From Glycomyces algeriensis (GTDB taxonomy: Bacteria > Actinomycetota > Actinomycetes > Mycobacteriales > Micromonosporaceae), in assembly GCF_027622855.1 (NCBI RefSeq), contig NZ_JAPZVR010000001.1, forward strand, positions 276,441-340,440: a stretch of 64,000 nucleotides of DNA, read 5' to 3'. The notes under the pieces are model-generated. The model was not told where the DNA came from. It saw nothing but the letters and a program-made list of their open reading frames with translations, and did not search any database. Of this stretch, positions 8,967 to 17,467 are shown piece after piece. A program made the translations under genes and the position numbers. Numbering within the stretch: the stretch's first letter is position 1; each line of letters starts with the position of its first letter.

Positions 8967-10181
8967 TCAGGCGAGCGCCTGCTCGGGTTCGCGCACGCCC
9001 CTCCACATCGCGAGGAACGCCACGAGACCCACTGCGGCGCACATGATCCACACGAACGAGTGCTCGATCTGGAACAGGTAGGTGCCCACCGCCGGACCCA
9101 GCGCGTAGCCGCCGATCTGGGCCGTGGTGATCGCCCCGATGTAACGGCTGCGGTGCCGGTCCGTGGGAGCCGCGAGCGCCGGATACGCCACCACCGAAGG
9201 CGCGGAGATGATCTCGCCGAACGTCCACACCAGGACCCCCGCGAAGCACACCCAGATCCCCGCCGGGACCCCGAACAGCGCCAGGCCCGCGCCGATGAAG
9301 AGGCTGCCGAACGCGATCGTCGTCCGCATCGGCAGCCGCTGCGTGTACCGGGTCACCGGCAGCTCGAACAGGATCACGATGGCGCCGTTCAAGGTCACGA
9401 TCGTCCCGTACAGCCACGCCGGATGGCCCTCGCTCAGGATCTGCAGCGGCAGCACCGCCTGGTACTGCGACTCGATGAACCCCGTCAGGAACATCGCGAC
9501 GATCACCAGCACGTACTTCGAGTCCTTGAAGACGTCCCGGTAACTCACCGCGGGCGCTTCGTCGGACGACTCCTGGCCCTCGCGCGCGTTCGGGAGCAGG
9601 AACAGCGCGATGAGACCGAACGCCAGGTGCGTCAACGCGTTCACCACGAACATCAGCGCGAACGAATGCGTCAGCAGCCACACGCCGAGCATCGGACCGA
9701 GCGCCGCGCCCACGTTCAGCCCCAGCCGCGCCGCGGCGGAGACCATGACGAGCCGCTGCGGCGGCGTCAAGGCGGCCATCATCGCCGCGGCCGCCGGCCG
9801 GTACATCTGCCCGAACAGGCCCGCCGCGAACGCGAGCGCCACGAGCAGCCGGTAGTCCTCGGCGAACGCGACCCCGAGGACCGCCAGTCCCGAAAGGAGC
9901 ATCGACCCGACGATGACCTGCCTGGCGCCCCACCAGGCGGTGACCGTCCCCGAGGCGAAGCTCCCGACGATCGAGCCGACGCCGAACACCGTGAGCGCGA
10001 GCCCCGCGCTGGCGGGGGTGTGGCCTCGCGCGGTGAGGTAGAGCGTGAGGAAGACCGCGATGAAGGTGCCGGTGCGGCTCAGCGCGATGCCGACGAGGAG
10101 GGTGATGACGGACGGCGGCAGGTCCCGCAGGGTGGACCAGACGCCGTCGGCGGCCTCCTCGGGGGCGCGGGTCCCGCTCAT
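8967..10181 (-). CDS. MFS transporter, putative exporter of the biosynthetic cluster
   Basis: A 404-residue, 12-span major facilitator protein of the drug-efflux (DHA) type. ATG 10181 overlaps the stop of the ATP-grasp gene by 4 bp (ATGA), so it is the last gene of the left cluster operon. Early spans include PPSVITLLVGIALSRTGTFI and the motif-A-like loop TVTAWWGARQVIVG after TM2. A hydrophilic central loop of about 20 residues (NAREGQESSDEAPAVSYRD) separates the halves. Product export or self-resistance is inferred from position. A second, unrelated MFS gene lies in the right operon. Confidence 0.85.
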   Translation of the reverse strand: MSGTRAPEEAADGVWSTLRDLPPSVITLLVGIALSRTGTFIAVFLTLYLTARGHTPASAGLALTVFGVGSIVGSFASGTVTAWWGARQVIVGSMLLSGLAVLGVAFAEDYRLLVALAFAAGLFGQMYRPAAAAMMAALTPPQRLVMVSAAARLGLNVGAALGPMLGVWLLTHSFALMFVVNALTHLAFGLIALFLLPNAREGQESSDEAPAVSYRDVFKDSKYVLVIVAMFLTGFIESQYQAVLPLQILSEGHPAWLYGTIVTLNGAIVILFELPVTRYTQRLPMRTTIAFGSLFIGAGLALFGVPAGIWVCFAGVLVWTFGEIISAPSVVAYPALAAPTDRHRSRYIGAITTAQIGGYALGPAVGTYLFQIEHSFVWIMCAAVGLVAFLAMWRGVREPEQALA

Positions 10182-11401
10182 GCGGCTCCCCGCAGGGGCG
10201 TGCACTCGAAGATCGTCTCGGCTTCGGCGCGGTCGAGGATCTCCTGGCATTCACTCGCATTGGCGCCCAAGGCGATCAGGCAGCCGTACCGGGCGATGTA
10301 CCCGTCAGGGGGCATGAGGAGCTCGTCCCCGGGGGCCGCGACCTGGACCGTCTCGAGCTCGCCGGGGCGCGCGGGCGGGAGCGCGATCTTGTCCACGACG
10401 GCGCTGCAGGGCGGCACGAGGAACCGGATGGCGGTGTGCCGTTCGCGGCGGTGGGCGAGGTCCGGCCGTGCGCCGAGGGCGAGCCGGGTGCCCGCGACGC
10501 CGGAGTCGATACCGTTGGCCAGCATGCCGAGGTAGGGGATGAGGTCGCCGCCGAGCCGGCCGTTGATCTCCACCAGGACCGGGCCCTCGGGGGTCAGCTT
10601 GACCTCGGTGTGGGTGCTGCCGTGGCGCCAGCCGACCGCTTCGTGGGCGGCGGCGAGCATCCCGGTGAGCGCCGTGTCGGCCAGCAGCGGATCGTGCGGG
10701 TCGACGGTGTGCCCCATCTCCTCGAAGTACGGTTCGGGGCCGATCTGCTTGCGCGCCAGCGCGTACGGGAGGTACTCGCCGTCGATGACGGCGGCGTCGA
10801 CGCTGATCTCGGGCCCGGTGAGGTACTGCTCCAGGAGCAGGGTGCCGTCGTTGCGCATGCCCGCCTGCTGCGTGCCGCGGGCCGCCGCCACGGCCGCGGC
10901 CAGGTTCCCGGAATCGTCCACTTTGATCACGCCTTGGCTGGCGCCGAGCGCGATCGGCTTGACCACCAGCGGGAATCCGATCGCGGCGGCGGCCTCGGTC
11001 CCGTCGTCGCCTGGTGCGAGGACGTGGAACGCGGGCTGCGGGACGCCCGCTTCGGTGAGGCGGCGGCGGGTCGCGGACTTGTCGCGGACGGCCCGCACCG
11101 CTTCGGGGTCGGGCCCGGGCAGGCCGAGTTCGGCGGCGGCTTCGGAGGCGGCCTGGATGGCGGCCTCGTGCCAGCAGAACACGCCCAGGACGTGGTGTTC
11201 GGCGGCGACCCGCCGCACGGCCTCGCGGGCGGCGGCGGGGTCGAACACGTCGCACACGGTGTGCCCGGCGAGGTACGGCGCCTGCCAGGTCGGCTCGGCC
11301 GGGTCGAGCGCCCACAGCGGAGTGCCCTCCCTGGCGGCGGAGGCCAGCAGGTACTCGCGGAACAGCTCGTGCCCGGTGCCCATGATCAGCAGCAGGTCCA
11401 T
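10178..11401 (-). CDS. ATP-grasp ligase (second of the cluster)
   Basis: A 407-residue ATP-grasp enzyme of the carboxylate-amine ligase class. Such enzymes activate a carboxylate as acyl-phosphate and join it to an amine or another nucleophile. Order: N-terminal alpha/beta domain (MDLLLIMGTGHELFREYL); a segment DKSATRRRLTEAGVPQPAF typical of this class; ATP-binding lysines in FPLVVKPIALGASQGVIKV; and metal-binding PVLVEINGRLGGDLI with the E-N pair. A C-terminal domain of about 90 residues follows. GGAG lies 9 nt upstream of the ATG. It follows the AurF-like gene after 19 bp and overlaps the exporter gene. Its substrates are unknown; one could be the anthranilate-derived acid made by the right operon. 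Confidence 0.85.
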   Translation of the reverse strand: MDLLLIMGTGHELFREYLLASAAREGTPLWALDPAEPTWQAPYLAGHTVCDVFDPAAAREAVRRVAAEHHVLGVFCWHEAAIQAASEAAAELGLPGPDPEAVRAVRDKSATRRRLTEAGVPQPAFHVLAPGDDGTEAAAAIGFPLVVKPIALGASQGVIKVDDSGNLAAAVAAARGTQQAGMRNDGTLLLEQYLTGPEISVDAAVIDGEYLPYALARKQIGPEPYFEEMGHTVDPHDPLLADTALTGMLAAAHEAVGWRHGSTHTEVKLTPEGPVLVEINGRLGGDLIPYLGMLANGIDSGVAGTRLALGARPDLAHRRERHTAIRFLVPPCSAVVDKIALPPARPGELETVQVAAPGDELLMPPDGYIARYGCLIALGANASECQEILDRAEAETIFECTPLRGAA

Positions 11402-11420
11402 CGGCGTCGCTCCATTCTGG

Positions 11421-12368
11421 TCAGGGCAGGATCAGGCCTTGCTCGGTGAACGCGTCCCGAGCGCCGGGCTGGTCGAGGACGCCCACCTCCTCGAACAGCC
11501 GCAGGGTCTTCGCCGCCGAGTGCCGGATGCCGGCCAGCACCCGCTCGTTCGAGAACGAGTCGGCGATGACGTCCTTCACCTGCGTCTCGCCGAGCCCGGT
11601 CGACAGGAGCGCGTCGCGCGCCGGGTCGGTGGCCGGGCGCAGCGAGCGCAGGACGAGCGGCGGCAGGTAGTGCGCGACCCGCTGCCGCAGCGGCGGGTCG
11701 AGCTGGCTCCACAGGTGCTTGAAGAACGCGCTGAAGAAGGCGTGGTGGCGGCCTTCGTCGATCGCGTGCTCGCGCACGGTGTCGCGCATGATGTCCACGA
11801 CGCTCTCGTCCGGCGGGATGTCGGAGAGGATCGAGGTCACGAGGGTCTCGAACACGACGACCTGGAGCAGTTCGACCAGCTTGCGGTGCTGCGGGAACTC
11901 CTCGCCGACCGCGTCGAGCCCGGAGATGAACGGCCCGAAGTCGTAGTCCAGCGCGGGGATCCCGGAGCGGTTCACGAGCTGGTGCTGGACGTCGAGGCTG
12001 TACAGCGAGTGGTAGCCCTCGTCGACGACGATCTTGTACGCGTCCATGCGGGTGGTCTCGTGCAGGTGCAGCCCGCTGGAGCCGTCCGCGATCTTCTGCG
12101 AGGCGCGCACGACCACCGCGACCTCGAAGTGCATCGTGAACCGCAGCCACTGGTACGCGTGCTGCGCCGTCAGATACCGGCGCAGCACCAGGTCCTCCTG
12201 GTCGAGGAGCGGGTGGTCCAGGTGCGGCACCAGGTGCTCGGGGAAGAACGCCTTGTGGATGTCGTCCTCGGGGGCGAGCATCTTGCGGCGCTCGGCCCGG
12301 ACCCCCGCGCGCTCGTACCAGTTGCGGAAGGCCTCGATGCGGGGCATCGGGGCGTCGCCGGCGAACAC
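11421..12368 (-). CDS. AurF-like non-heme diiron N-oxygenase
   Basis: A 315-residue protein if the GTG at 12368 is used; GGGAG lies 5 nt upstream. An in-frame ATG at 12347 has no visible ribosome site. The iron-ligand pattern of AurF (p-aminobenzoate N-oxygenase) is complete. Numbered from the GTG these are E84 (HFEVAVV), E119 and H122 (VVDEGYH), E176 (VVFETLV), and H203, E207, H210 (REHAIDEGRH). Spacings of 35, 3, 54, 27, 4 and 3 nearly match those I recall for AurF. The family oxidises aryl-amines to hydroxylamine, nitroso or nitro groups. The right operon should supply an aryl-amine from chorismate, so that amine is a good candidate substrate. The gene sits between carbamoyltransferase B and an ATP-grasp gene on the same strand. 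Confidence 0.85.
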   Translation of the reverse strand: MFAGDAPMPRIEAFRNWYERAGVRAERRKMLAPEDDIHKAFFPEHLVPHLDHPLLDQEDLVLRRYLTAQHAYQWLRFTMHFEVAVVVRASQKIADGSSGLHLHETTRMDAYKIVVDEGYHSLYSLDVQHQLVNRSGIPALDYDFGPFISGLDAVGEEFPQHRKLVELLQVVVFETLVTSILSDIPPDESVVDIMRDTVREHAIDEGRHHAFFSAFFKHLWSQLDPPLRQRVAHYLPPLVLRSLRPATDPARDALLSTGLGETQVKDVIADSFSNERVLAGIRHSAAKTLRLFEEVGVLDQPGARDAFTEQGLILP

Positions 12369-12370
12369 GG

Positions 12371-14107
12371 CTACTCCCGGGCCCGCGCGGGGTGGCCGGC
12401 GGGCAGTTCGCGCCCGGGCTTGCCGACCAGGTACCCCTCGATGTAGAGGTGGTCGATCTCGGTGCGGGCGAAGGTCCGCAGCGCGTCCTCGGGGGTCTCG
12501 ACGATCGGCTCGCCGTTGTCGTTGAAGGAGGTGTTGAGGACGATCGGCACGCCGGTGCGCGCGGCGAACAGCGAGATCAGCTCGTGGTACTCCGGGTCCA
12601 CTTCGGCGTCCACGGTCTGGACGCGGGCGGTGCCGTCCACATGGGTGATGGCCGGCAGCCCGTCGCGGCGGTCCTCGCGGACCGAGGGGACCAGCAGCAT
12701 GAACGGGCTGGCGCCGCGGAAGTCGAACCAGTCCTCGACGGCCTCGGCGAGCACCGAGGGCGCGTAGGGCCGGAACGGCTCGCGGTGCTTCACGGTGTCG
12801 TTCAGGTAGTCGCGGACGCGCGGGTGGCGCGGGTCGGCGAGGATCGACCGGTGCCCGAGCGCGCGCGGCCCCATCTCGGAGCCGCCGTTCACCCATGCCA
12901 CGATCCGGTGCTCGGCCAGGAGGTCGGCCACGTCGCTGATCGGCGCCTTCCGCCACTCCAGCCTGCCTTCGTACGCTTGCAGCGATTCGAGGACGCGCTC
13001 CTCGGAGTAGCGCTGACCGTATGCGGCGGTGGTCATCCGCCCGCGCCGCTCGGTGCCGCCGTCGAGGATCTGGTGCCAGCCGTACAGGGCCGCGCCGATG
13101 GCGACGCCGGAGTCGCCGGCCGGGGCCGGGATGAACACCTCGTCGAAGGGGCCCTCGGCGAGGACCCGGTGGTTGGCGACCGAGTTGAGCATGACGCCGC
13201 CGCCGAGGCAGAGCCTGGTCTCGCCGGTGCGGCGGTGGGCCTCCCCGGCGAGGTGCAGCATGGCCTCCTCGAGCTCGTCCTGGACCTTGCGCGCCACGTC
13301 CTTCGCGAACTGGCAGTCCCAGCGCCGCTCGGTGAGCGACTCCCACTCGGCGCCGTCGGAGGCGACGATGTCCTTCCAGATCTGCTCGAGCCCCGCCTGG
13401 GAGACGGTGATGTCGAAGCCGTCGAAGGTGAGCCACCGGCCCCAGTCGGGCCGGGGCTCGCCGTAGGGCGCCAGGCCCATCGTCTTGCCGGCCTCGGGGT
13501 AGCCGCCGCATTCGAAGACCCCGAAGTCGGGCGTCCCGTACCGGGTGGTGAACCCGAGTTTGGCGGTGAAGAAGTCGTAGAACAGCCCGATGCTCATGTC
13601 GCTGTAGTCGACCGGGTAGGCCGTCTCGGCGACGCGGGTGATCTCGACGCCGCTGCCGGTGAACAGGGTGTGCTTCTCGACCATGCCGTCGGTGCGGCTG
13701 CCGGCCTGGTCGACGATGAGCACGGCCGCGCTTTCGAACGGCGAGGTGTAGAACGCGGTGGCGGCGTGCGCCAGGTGGTGCGAGGGGAACGGGAAGGCCC
13801 GCACCTTGCTCTTGTCCTTGAGGGGGAGGTCGCGCAGGATGCGCGGGACCGTGCGGTCGCCGAGCGGCCGGTTGCCGACGATGAGGTCGACCTCGTCGAT
13901 GCCGATCCCGGCGGCGTCGAGGCAGTAGGCGATGGACTTGATCGGGATGAGCTTGGTGAGGCGCTCGAAGTGGCCCTGGATCAGGAACCCTTCTGAGTGC
14001 TTGATGCGGTCGAGCCGCTCCTCCTCGATCGCGGCGAGGACCTCGCCGTCCTTGACGATGGCGGCCGAGCGGTCGTGGCTGAGGTTGACGCCGAGGATGT
14101 AGGTCAT
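12371..14107 (-). CDS. O-carbamoyltransferase B (NodU/CmcH/TobZ family)
   Basis: A 578-residue enzyme that, by family, transfers a carbamoyl group from carbamoyl phosphate via carbamoyl-adenylate to a hydroxyl. The N-terminal Kae1-like domain starts YILGVNLSHDRSAAIVKDG and carries the iron-binding HxxxH as HHLAH. It also has LCLGGGVMLNSVAN and the acidic PAPAGDSG segment. The C-terminal YrdC-like domain carries GPRALGHRSILADPR, KHREPFRPYAP and VLNTSFNDNGEP. All main family motifs are intact and length is normal. GGAAGGAG lies 10 nt upstream of the ATG. It is one of two tandem paralogues, with a 33-bp gap between them; the likely acceptors are sugar hydroxyls put on by the cluster's glycosyltransferases. 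Confidence 0.92.
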   Translation of the reverse strand: MTYILGVNLSHDRSAAIVKDGEVLAAIEEERLDRIKHSEGFLIQGHFERLTKLIPIKSIAYCLDAAGIGIDEVDLIVGNRPLGDRTVPRILRDLPLKDKSKVRAFPFPSHHLAHAATAFYTSPFESAAVLIVDQAGSRTDGMVEKHTLFTGSGVEITRVAETAYPVDYSDMSIGLFYDFFTAKLGFTTRYGTPDFGVFECGGYPEAGKTMGLAPYGEPRPDWGRWLTFDGFDITVSQAGLEQIWKDIVASDGAEWESLTERRWDCQFAKDVARKVQDELEEAMLHLAGEAHRRTGETRLCLGGGVMLNSVANHRVLAEGPFDEVFIPAPAGDSGVAIGAALYGWHQILDGGTERRGRMTTAAYGQRYSEERVLESLQAYEGRLEWRKAPISDVADLLAEHRIVAWVNGGSEMGPRALGHRSILADPRHPRVRDYLNDTVKHREPFRPYAPSVLAEAVEDWFDFRGASPFMLLVPSVREDRRDGLPAITHVDGTARVQTVDAEVDPEYHELISLFAARTGVPIVLNTSFNDNGEPIVETPEDALRTFARTEIDHLYIEGYLVGKPGRELPAGHPARARE

Positions 14108-14140
14108 CGGTGCGCGCTCCTTCCGGTGCTGGGGTGTGGG

Positions 14141-15850
14141 TCAGCCGCTGTTGCGGCGGTAGAGGGTGCCTTCGCTCCAGACGAGGTCGACGCGGCCCCA
14201 GGCGAGGGCGGAGGCGACGTCGGGGAAGAACCCGCTGCCCTTGAGGTTCGCGCTGGTGTTGCACAGCACGGGGATGCCGCTGGCCTCGAAGTAGGACTCG
14301 AGGAGGCGCCGCACGGCGCCGTCGCCGCGCCCGACGGTCTGGAGCCGGGCCGTGCCGTCGAGGTGGACGATCGCGGGGATACGGGCCCGCCACTCGGGGC
14401 GGACCTCGTGGTCGAAGAGCATGTACGGGTCCGGGGTGCCGGGGGTGAAGACGCCGGGAGCGGCCTCCTCCAGGCAGATCGGCGCCACGGGCCGGTAGGG
14501 CTCGCGGTCCTTGACCTCGTTGAGGCGGTCCTTCATCTTCGGCGAGGTGGCCGGGGCGATGATCGACCGGCTGCCGAGCGCGCGCGGCCCGAGTTCGGCG
14601 CGGCCGTCGAGGACCACGCACGGCTCGCCGGTGCGGTGGAGGATCCGGCCGAGCTCCGCTTCGTCCACTGCGGCGGCGCTCCAGCCCTCGGGGACTTCGT
14701 CGAGGGGCTTGAGCGCGGGGCCGAGCTTGACGTGCCAGTCGACCGGCGCGGCCGGGTTCTCGCGGCCCAGGGCCGCCGCGCCGATGGCCGATCCGGAGTC
14801 GTTGGGGAACGGCGGCACCCACACGTCCTCGAACTCGTCGAGCGCGCGGAGCCGGGAGTTCCACTTGATGTTCAGGGCGCAGCCGCCGACGAAGCAGAGC
14901 TTCCAGGGGCCCTCGCCCTTCCACTCGCGCACCCGGGCCCGCAGCTGCTCGGAGAGGAGCCGCTCGAGGAAGACGTGGACGCTGGCGAGGACGTCCGCGT
15001 CGGAGGCGCCGCTGGCACCGTCGCCGCGCACGATCCGCTTGACCTCGCGGAAGTAGTGGTGGAGGTAGTCGAGCACCGGTTCGGAGGTGGATCCGAAGCC
15101 GCCCACGGCATGCCGGTAGCCGACCGCCAGCGCCTCGGAGCCGAGGAAGTTCTCCTCGTACTTCTCCCGTAGCACGGCGATGACGTCCTCTTTGGGCGAT
15201 CCGAGCGCGATGTACGCCATGAGCTTGCCGGCCACCGAGAGGTCCTCGTTGACCGAGGCGGGGCGCTCGTCCCAGTGGAACGGTCCGAAGTGGTGCGCGG
15301 CGACGGCGTAGGTGTGGCCGGTGAGCGGGAACAGCGCGCCGCCGTTCTCGACGGTCCCGTCGGGGTCGACGTGGTAGAGGCGCGGGAAGCTGCCGCCGTC
15401 CCACACCAGGACCAGCGCGCTCTCGCGGCGCTGCCCGAAGGGGCTGAGGCCGTAGGAGCTCGCCACGTGACCGGCGACGTGGACGTGGCTGGTGTAGGGC
15501 CGCGCCTTCCCTCCGATGGGGAGGGTCCCGTCGAAGCCGGGCTCGAACAGGTTCGGCACCGCCTCGGTCTCGCGGTAGGGGGCGAGCTGGAGCAGGACGG
15601 GCTCGCCGTCGGATTCGAGGCTCACCTGGCCGAACTTGGCGCCGTCCCAGCCGTCGACGACCCACCGGTCGACCTGGTCGGGCCGGTAGCCGAAGTCGGC
15701 GAGCAGCTCGGTGACGACGGCGAGGTCGGCCACCTGGCCGTGCCGGGCGCCGTTGCCGAGCTTCTCCATCTCGACGCTGAAGACCAGCCGGTCGCCGTCG
15801 ATGAGCGCGACCGCGCCGTCGTGCGTGAGTTTGAGGCCGCAGACGATCAT
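14141..15850 (-). CDS. O-carbamoyltransferase A (NodU/CmcH/TobZ family)
   Basis: A 569-residue paralogue of carbamoyltransferase B but clearly diverged from it. The start MIVCGLKLTHDGAVALIDG and an HxxxH written HVAGH mark the Kae1-like domain. LCFVGGCALNIKWNSRL, PPFPNDSGSAIG, GPRALGSRSIIAP, KDREPYRPVAP and LCNTSANLKGSG follow the family order. The end (WSEGTLYRR) differs from copy B (YIEGYLV). Its ATG overlaps the stop of the first ATP-grasp gene by 4 bp, suggesting translational coupling. Two such genes side by side imply two carbamoylated positions, or one enzyme recruited to another acyl phosphate chemistry. Confidence 0.92.
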   Translation of the reverse strand: MIVCGLKLTHDGAVALIDGDRLVFSVEMEKLGNGARHGQVADLAVVTELLADFGYRPDQVDRWVVDGWDGAKFGQVSLESDGEPVLLQLAPYRETEAVPNLFEPGFDGTLPIGGKARPYTSHVHVAGHVASSYGLSPFGQRRESALVLVWDGGSFPRLYHVDPDGTVENGGALFPLTGHTYAVAAHHFGPFHWDERPASVNEDLSVAGKLMAYIALGSPKEDVIAVLREKYEENFLGSEALAVGYRHAVGGFGSTSEPVLDYLHHYFREVKRIVRGDGASGASDADVLASVHVFLERLLSEQLRARVREWKGEGPWKLCFVGGCALNIKWNSRLRALDEFEDVWVPPFPNDSGSAIGAAALGRENPAAPVDWHVKLGPALKPLDEVPEGWSAAAVDEAELGRILHRTGEPCVVLDGRAELGPRALGSRSIIAPATSPKMKDRLNEVKDREPYRPVAPICLEEAAPGVFTPGTPDPYMLFDHEVRPEWRARIPAIVHLDGTARLQTVGRGDGAVRRLLESYFEASGIPVLCNTSANLKGSGFFPDVASALAWGRVDLVWSEGTLYRRNSG

Positions 15851-17238
15851 GCGTCAGTCCTTCTCGATTCGTGGCCCTTGGCGAGCAGGGCCTCCAGGTT
15901 GTCGAGGACGTGGTAGGAGTCCGCGACGAGGGTGTCGGCCGAGGCGGCACGGAGCATGAAGATGCCGCCGTAGCCGAGCGCCCCGGTGCTGAGGTCGTAG
16001 GCGGGCATGGGGGTCCCGGCCGGGATGCACAGGCCGGGGACGGCGGTGACGGTGGTCCCCGGGTCGACGACGCCGGTCCAGTCCACGAGGGACTCGTCCC
16101 AGACGGGGTGCTCGGTCCACGGCCGCCCCGCCGAGTCGGTCGCGATGAGCGACAGCGATCCGGCCGCGCCCGTGGCGTCAGTGTCGAGGAGCATCCGCTC
16201 GGGCGGGTCGATCGGCTCGCCCAGGAGCGCGTCGGTGAGCATGCCGACGATGTCGACGCCGAAGCAGTGCTCGATCTCGGCGGCGACCATGACGCCGCCG
16301 AGCCGCGCGGCCGACTCGAGGACGGAGAGCTTCCCGTCGGGGCAGAGCTTGAGTTCGGTGTGGGTGCCGCAGTAGTCGAGTCCGAGGGCGTCCACCGCGG
16401 CGCGGGAGACGCGTTCGATCTCCCGTTGGGCCGCTTCGGGAAGCGCGCACGGCGCGAGGTTGCTCAACTCGGTGAACGGCGGAATCGTGGGGATGCGGGA
16501 GGTGATGCAGACCGGGTGGTAGACACCGCCCGCGACCACGCCCTCGACGCTCAGGTAGTCGCCGTAGCCGCTGTCCGCGTCCCACCAGGACTCGGTGCTC
16601 GCCTGGATGATCTCCTCCACGAGGAAGTCCGCGTCGGCGCCGGCGACCTGCATCTCGGTGTAGCCGCGCTCGCGGGCCCGGATCATCGCCTCGTTGGCCT
16701 GGGCCCAGGCGGATTCGATGTCGGCCTCGGTCTCGAGCACGAGCTGGCCGATGGCCCCGGCGCCCCAGGCGTGCTTGAGGAGCATCGGGGCCTCGAGCTC
16801 GCGGAAGGCCTTGCGGAGATCGGCGGCGGAGTCGACGGACCGGAACCGCGGCACGGGGACTCCGGCGTCCTCCCACACTTGCCGCATCCGGCGCTTGTCG
16901 CGGGAGTTGACCGCATTGGGGCCGGCGCCGCGCAGGCCGAGCCGCTCGGCCGCTTCGGCGACGGCGATGACGGCGTACTCCGAGAGCGTCAGGATCGCGT
17001 CGGCGCCGATCCGCTCGGCCTCTTCGACGATGAGGCCGACCAGGTCGTCACCGGTGCGCTCGGTCTCCCAGTGGGGTGTCACCGAAGTGCAGTGGGGACT
17101 CCACAGTGGTTCGGTATGAGTCGGCGGCGGTTTGAGCGCGAGAACGTGCAACTCGGCTTTGGCCGCAATTTTCGGAAAGGCGTACTCGAGTGGCGCGCCG
17201 CCGCGAGAATAGACGAAGAGCACCTTTTTTCCAGGCAC
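15847..17238 (-). CDS. ATP-grasp ligase (first gene of the left cluster operon)
   Basis: A 463-residue ATP-grasp enzyme starting at GTG 17238 with AGGGAG 7 nt upstream. The N-terminal Rossmann-like domain has KKVLFVYSRGG. Then come NSRDKRRMRQVWEDAGVPVP, ATP-lysine segment APMLLKHAWGAGAIGQLVLE, and FLVEEIIQAS. The metal site is KLSVLESAARLGGVM, where the family motif is E-x-N-x-R-x-GG; here the Asn position reads Ala, which is worth noting. The C-terminal domain of about 120 residues resembles those of amino-acid and dipeptide ligases. Together with the second ATP-grasp enzyme it may build the amide bonds of the product in the absence of any NRPS. Specificity cannot be read from sequence. Confidence 0.83.
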   Translation of the reverse strand: MPGKKVLFVYSRGGAPLEYAFPKIAAKAELHVLALKPPPTHTEPLWSPHCTSVTPHWETERTGDDLVGLIVEEAERIGADAILTLSEYAVIAVAEAAERLGLRGAGPNAVNSRDKRRMRQVWEDAGVPVPRFRSVDSAADLRKAFRELEAPMLLKHAWGAGAIGQLVLETEADIESAWAQANEAMIRARERGYTEMQVAGADADFLVEEIIQASTESWWDADSGYGDYLSVEGVVAGGVYHPVCITSRIPTIPPFTELSNLAPCALPEAAQREIERVSRAAVDALGLDYCGTHTELKLCPDGKLSVLESAARLGGVMVAAEIEHCFGVDIVGMLTDALLGEPIDPPERMLLDTDATGAAGSLSLIATDSAGRPWTEHPVWDESLVDWTGVVDPGTTVTAVPGLCIPAGTPMPAYDLSTGALGYGGIFMLRAASADTLVADSYHVLDNLEALLAKGHESRRTDA

Positions 17239-17399
17239 AGTCGTCTCCCTACTGTGATAACGAGAAGAACGCGGGGGAAAGGGATCCGGACCCGCATGCG
17301 CGCGGGTCGGCTATGGGGGTATCGGGTTCCGGGCGGTGACACGACGTGTCAGGCCGGTGACGATCGTATGAGACGCGGGGGTCCGTGTCAAGCACACCC

Positions 17400-17414
17400 T
17401 GGAAGGCGCTTCCA
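17400..17414. promoter_or_regulatory. Inverted repeat TGGAAG-GCG-CTTCCA
   Basis: Perfect 6-bp arms around 3 bp, 35 bp from the longer palindrome at 17450. It may be a second regulator site in the divergent promoter; function unknown. Confidence 0.35.
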
Positions 17415-17449
17415 TAGTGGCTCGAGTGCATGAGCTGGCATTTCAGTGA

Positions 17450-17467
17450 CACAATGGTTCCATTGTG
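17450..17467. promoter_or_regulatory. Putative cluster operator CACAATGG-TT-CCATTGTG
   Basis: Perfect 8-bp arms with a 2-bp spacer in the middle of the divergent promoter. This is the strongest inverted repeat in the gap and the best candidate for the cluster's regulator site. No regulator gene lies within 8967-26458, so the factor must be elsewhere. Confidence 0.5.

Noticed and set aside
11421..15950. A 1509-codon open frame on the minus strand
   Set aside because: Only its last 315 codons (the AurF-like enzyme) look like protein. The rest is Arg/Pro/Gly-rich shadow frame over the two carbamoyltransferase genes, a common effect of high G+C.
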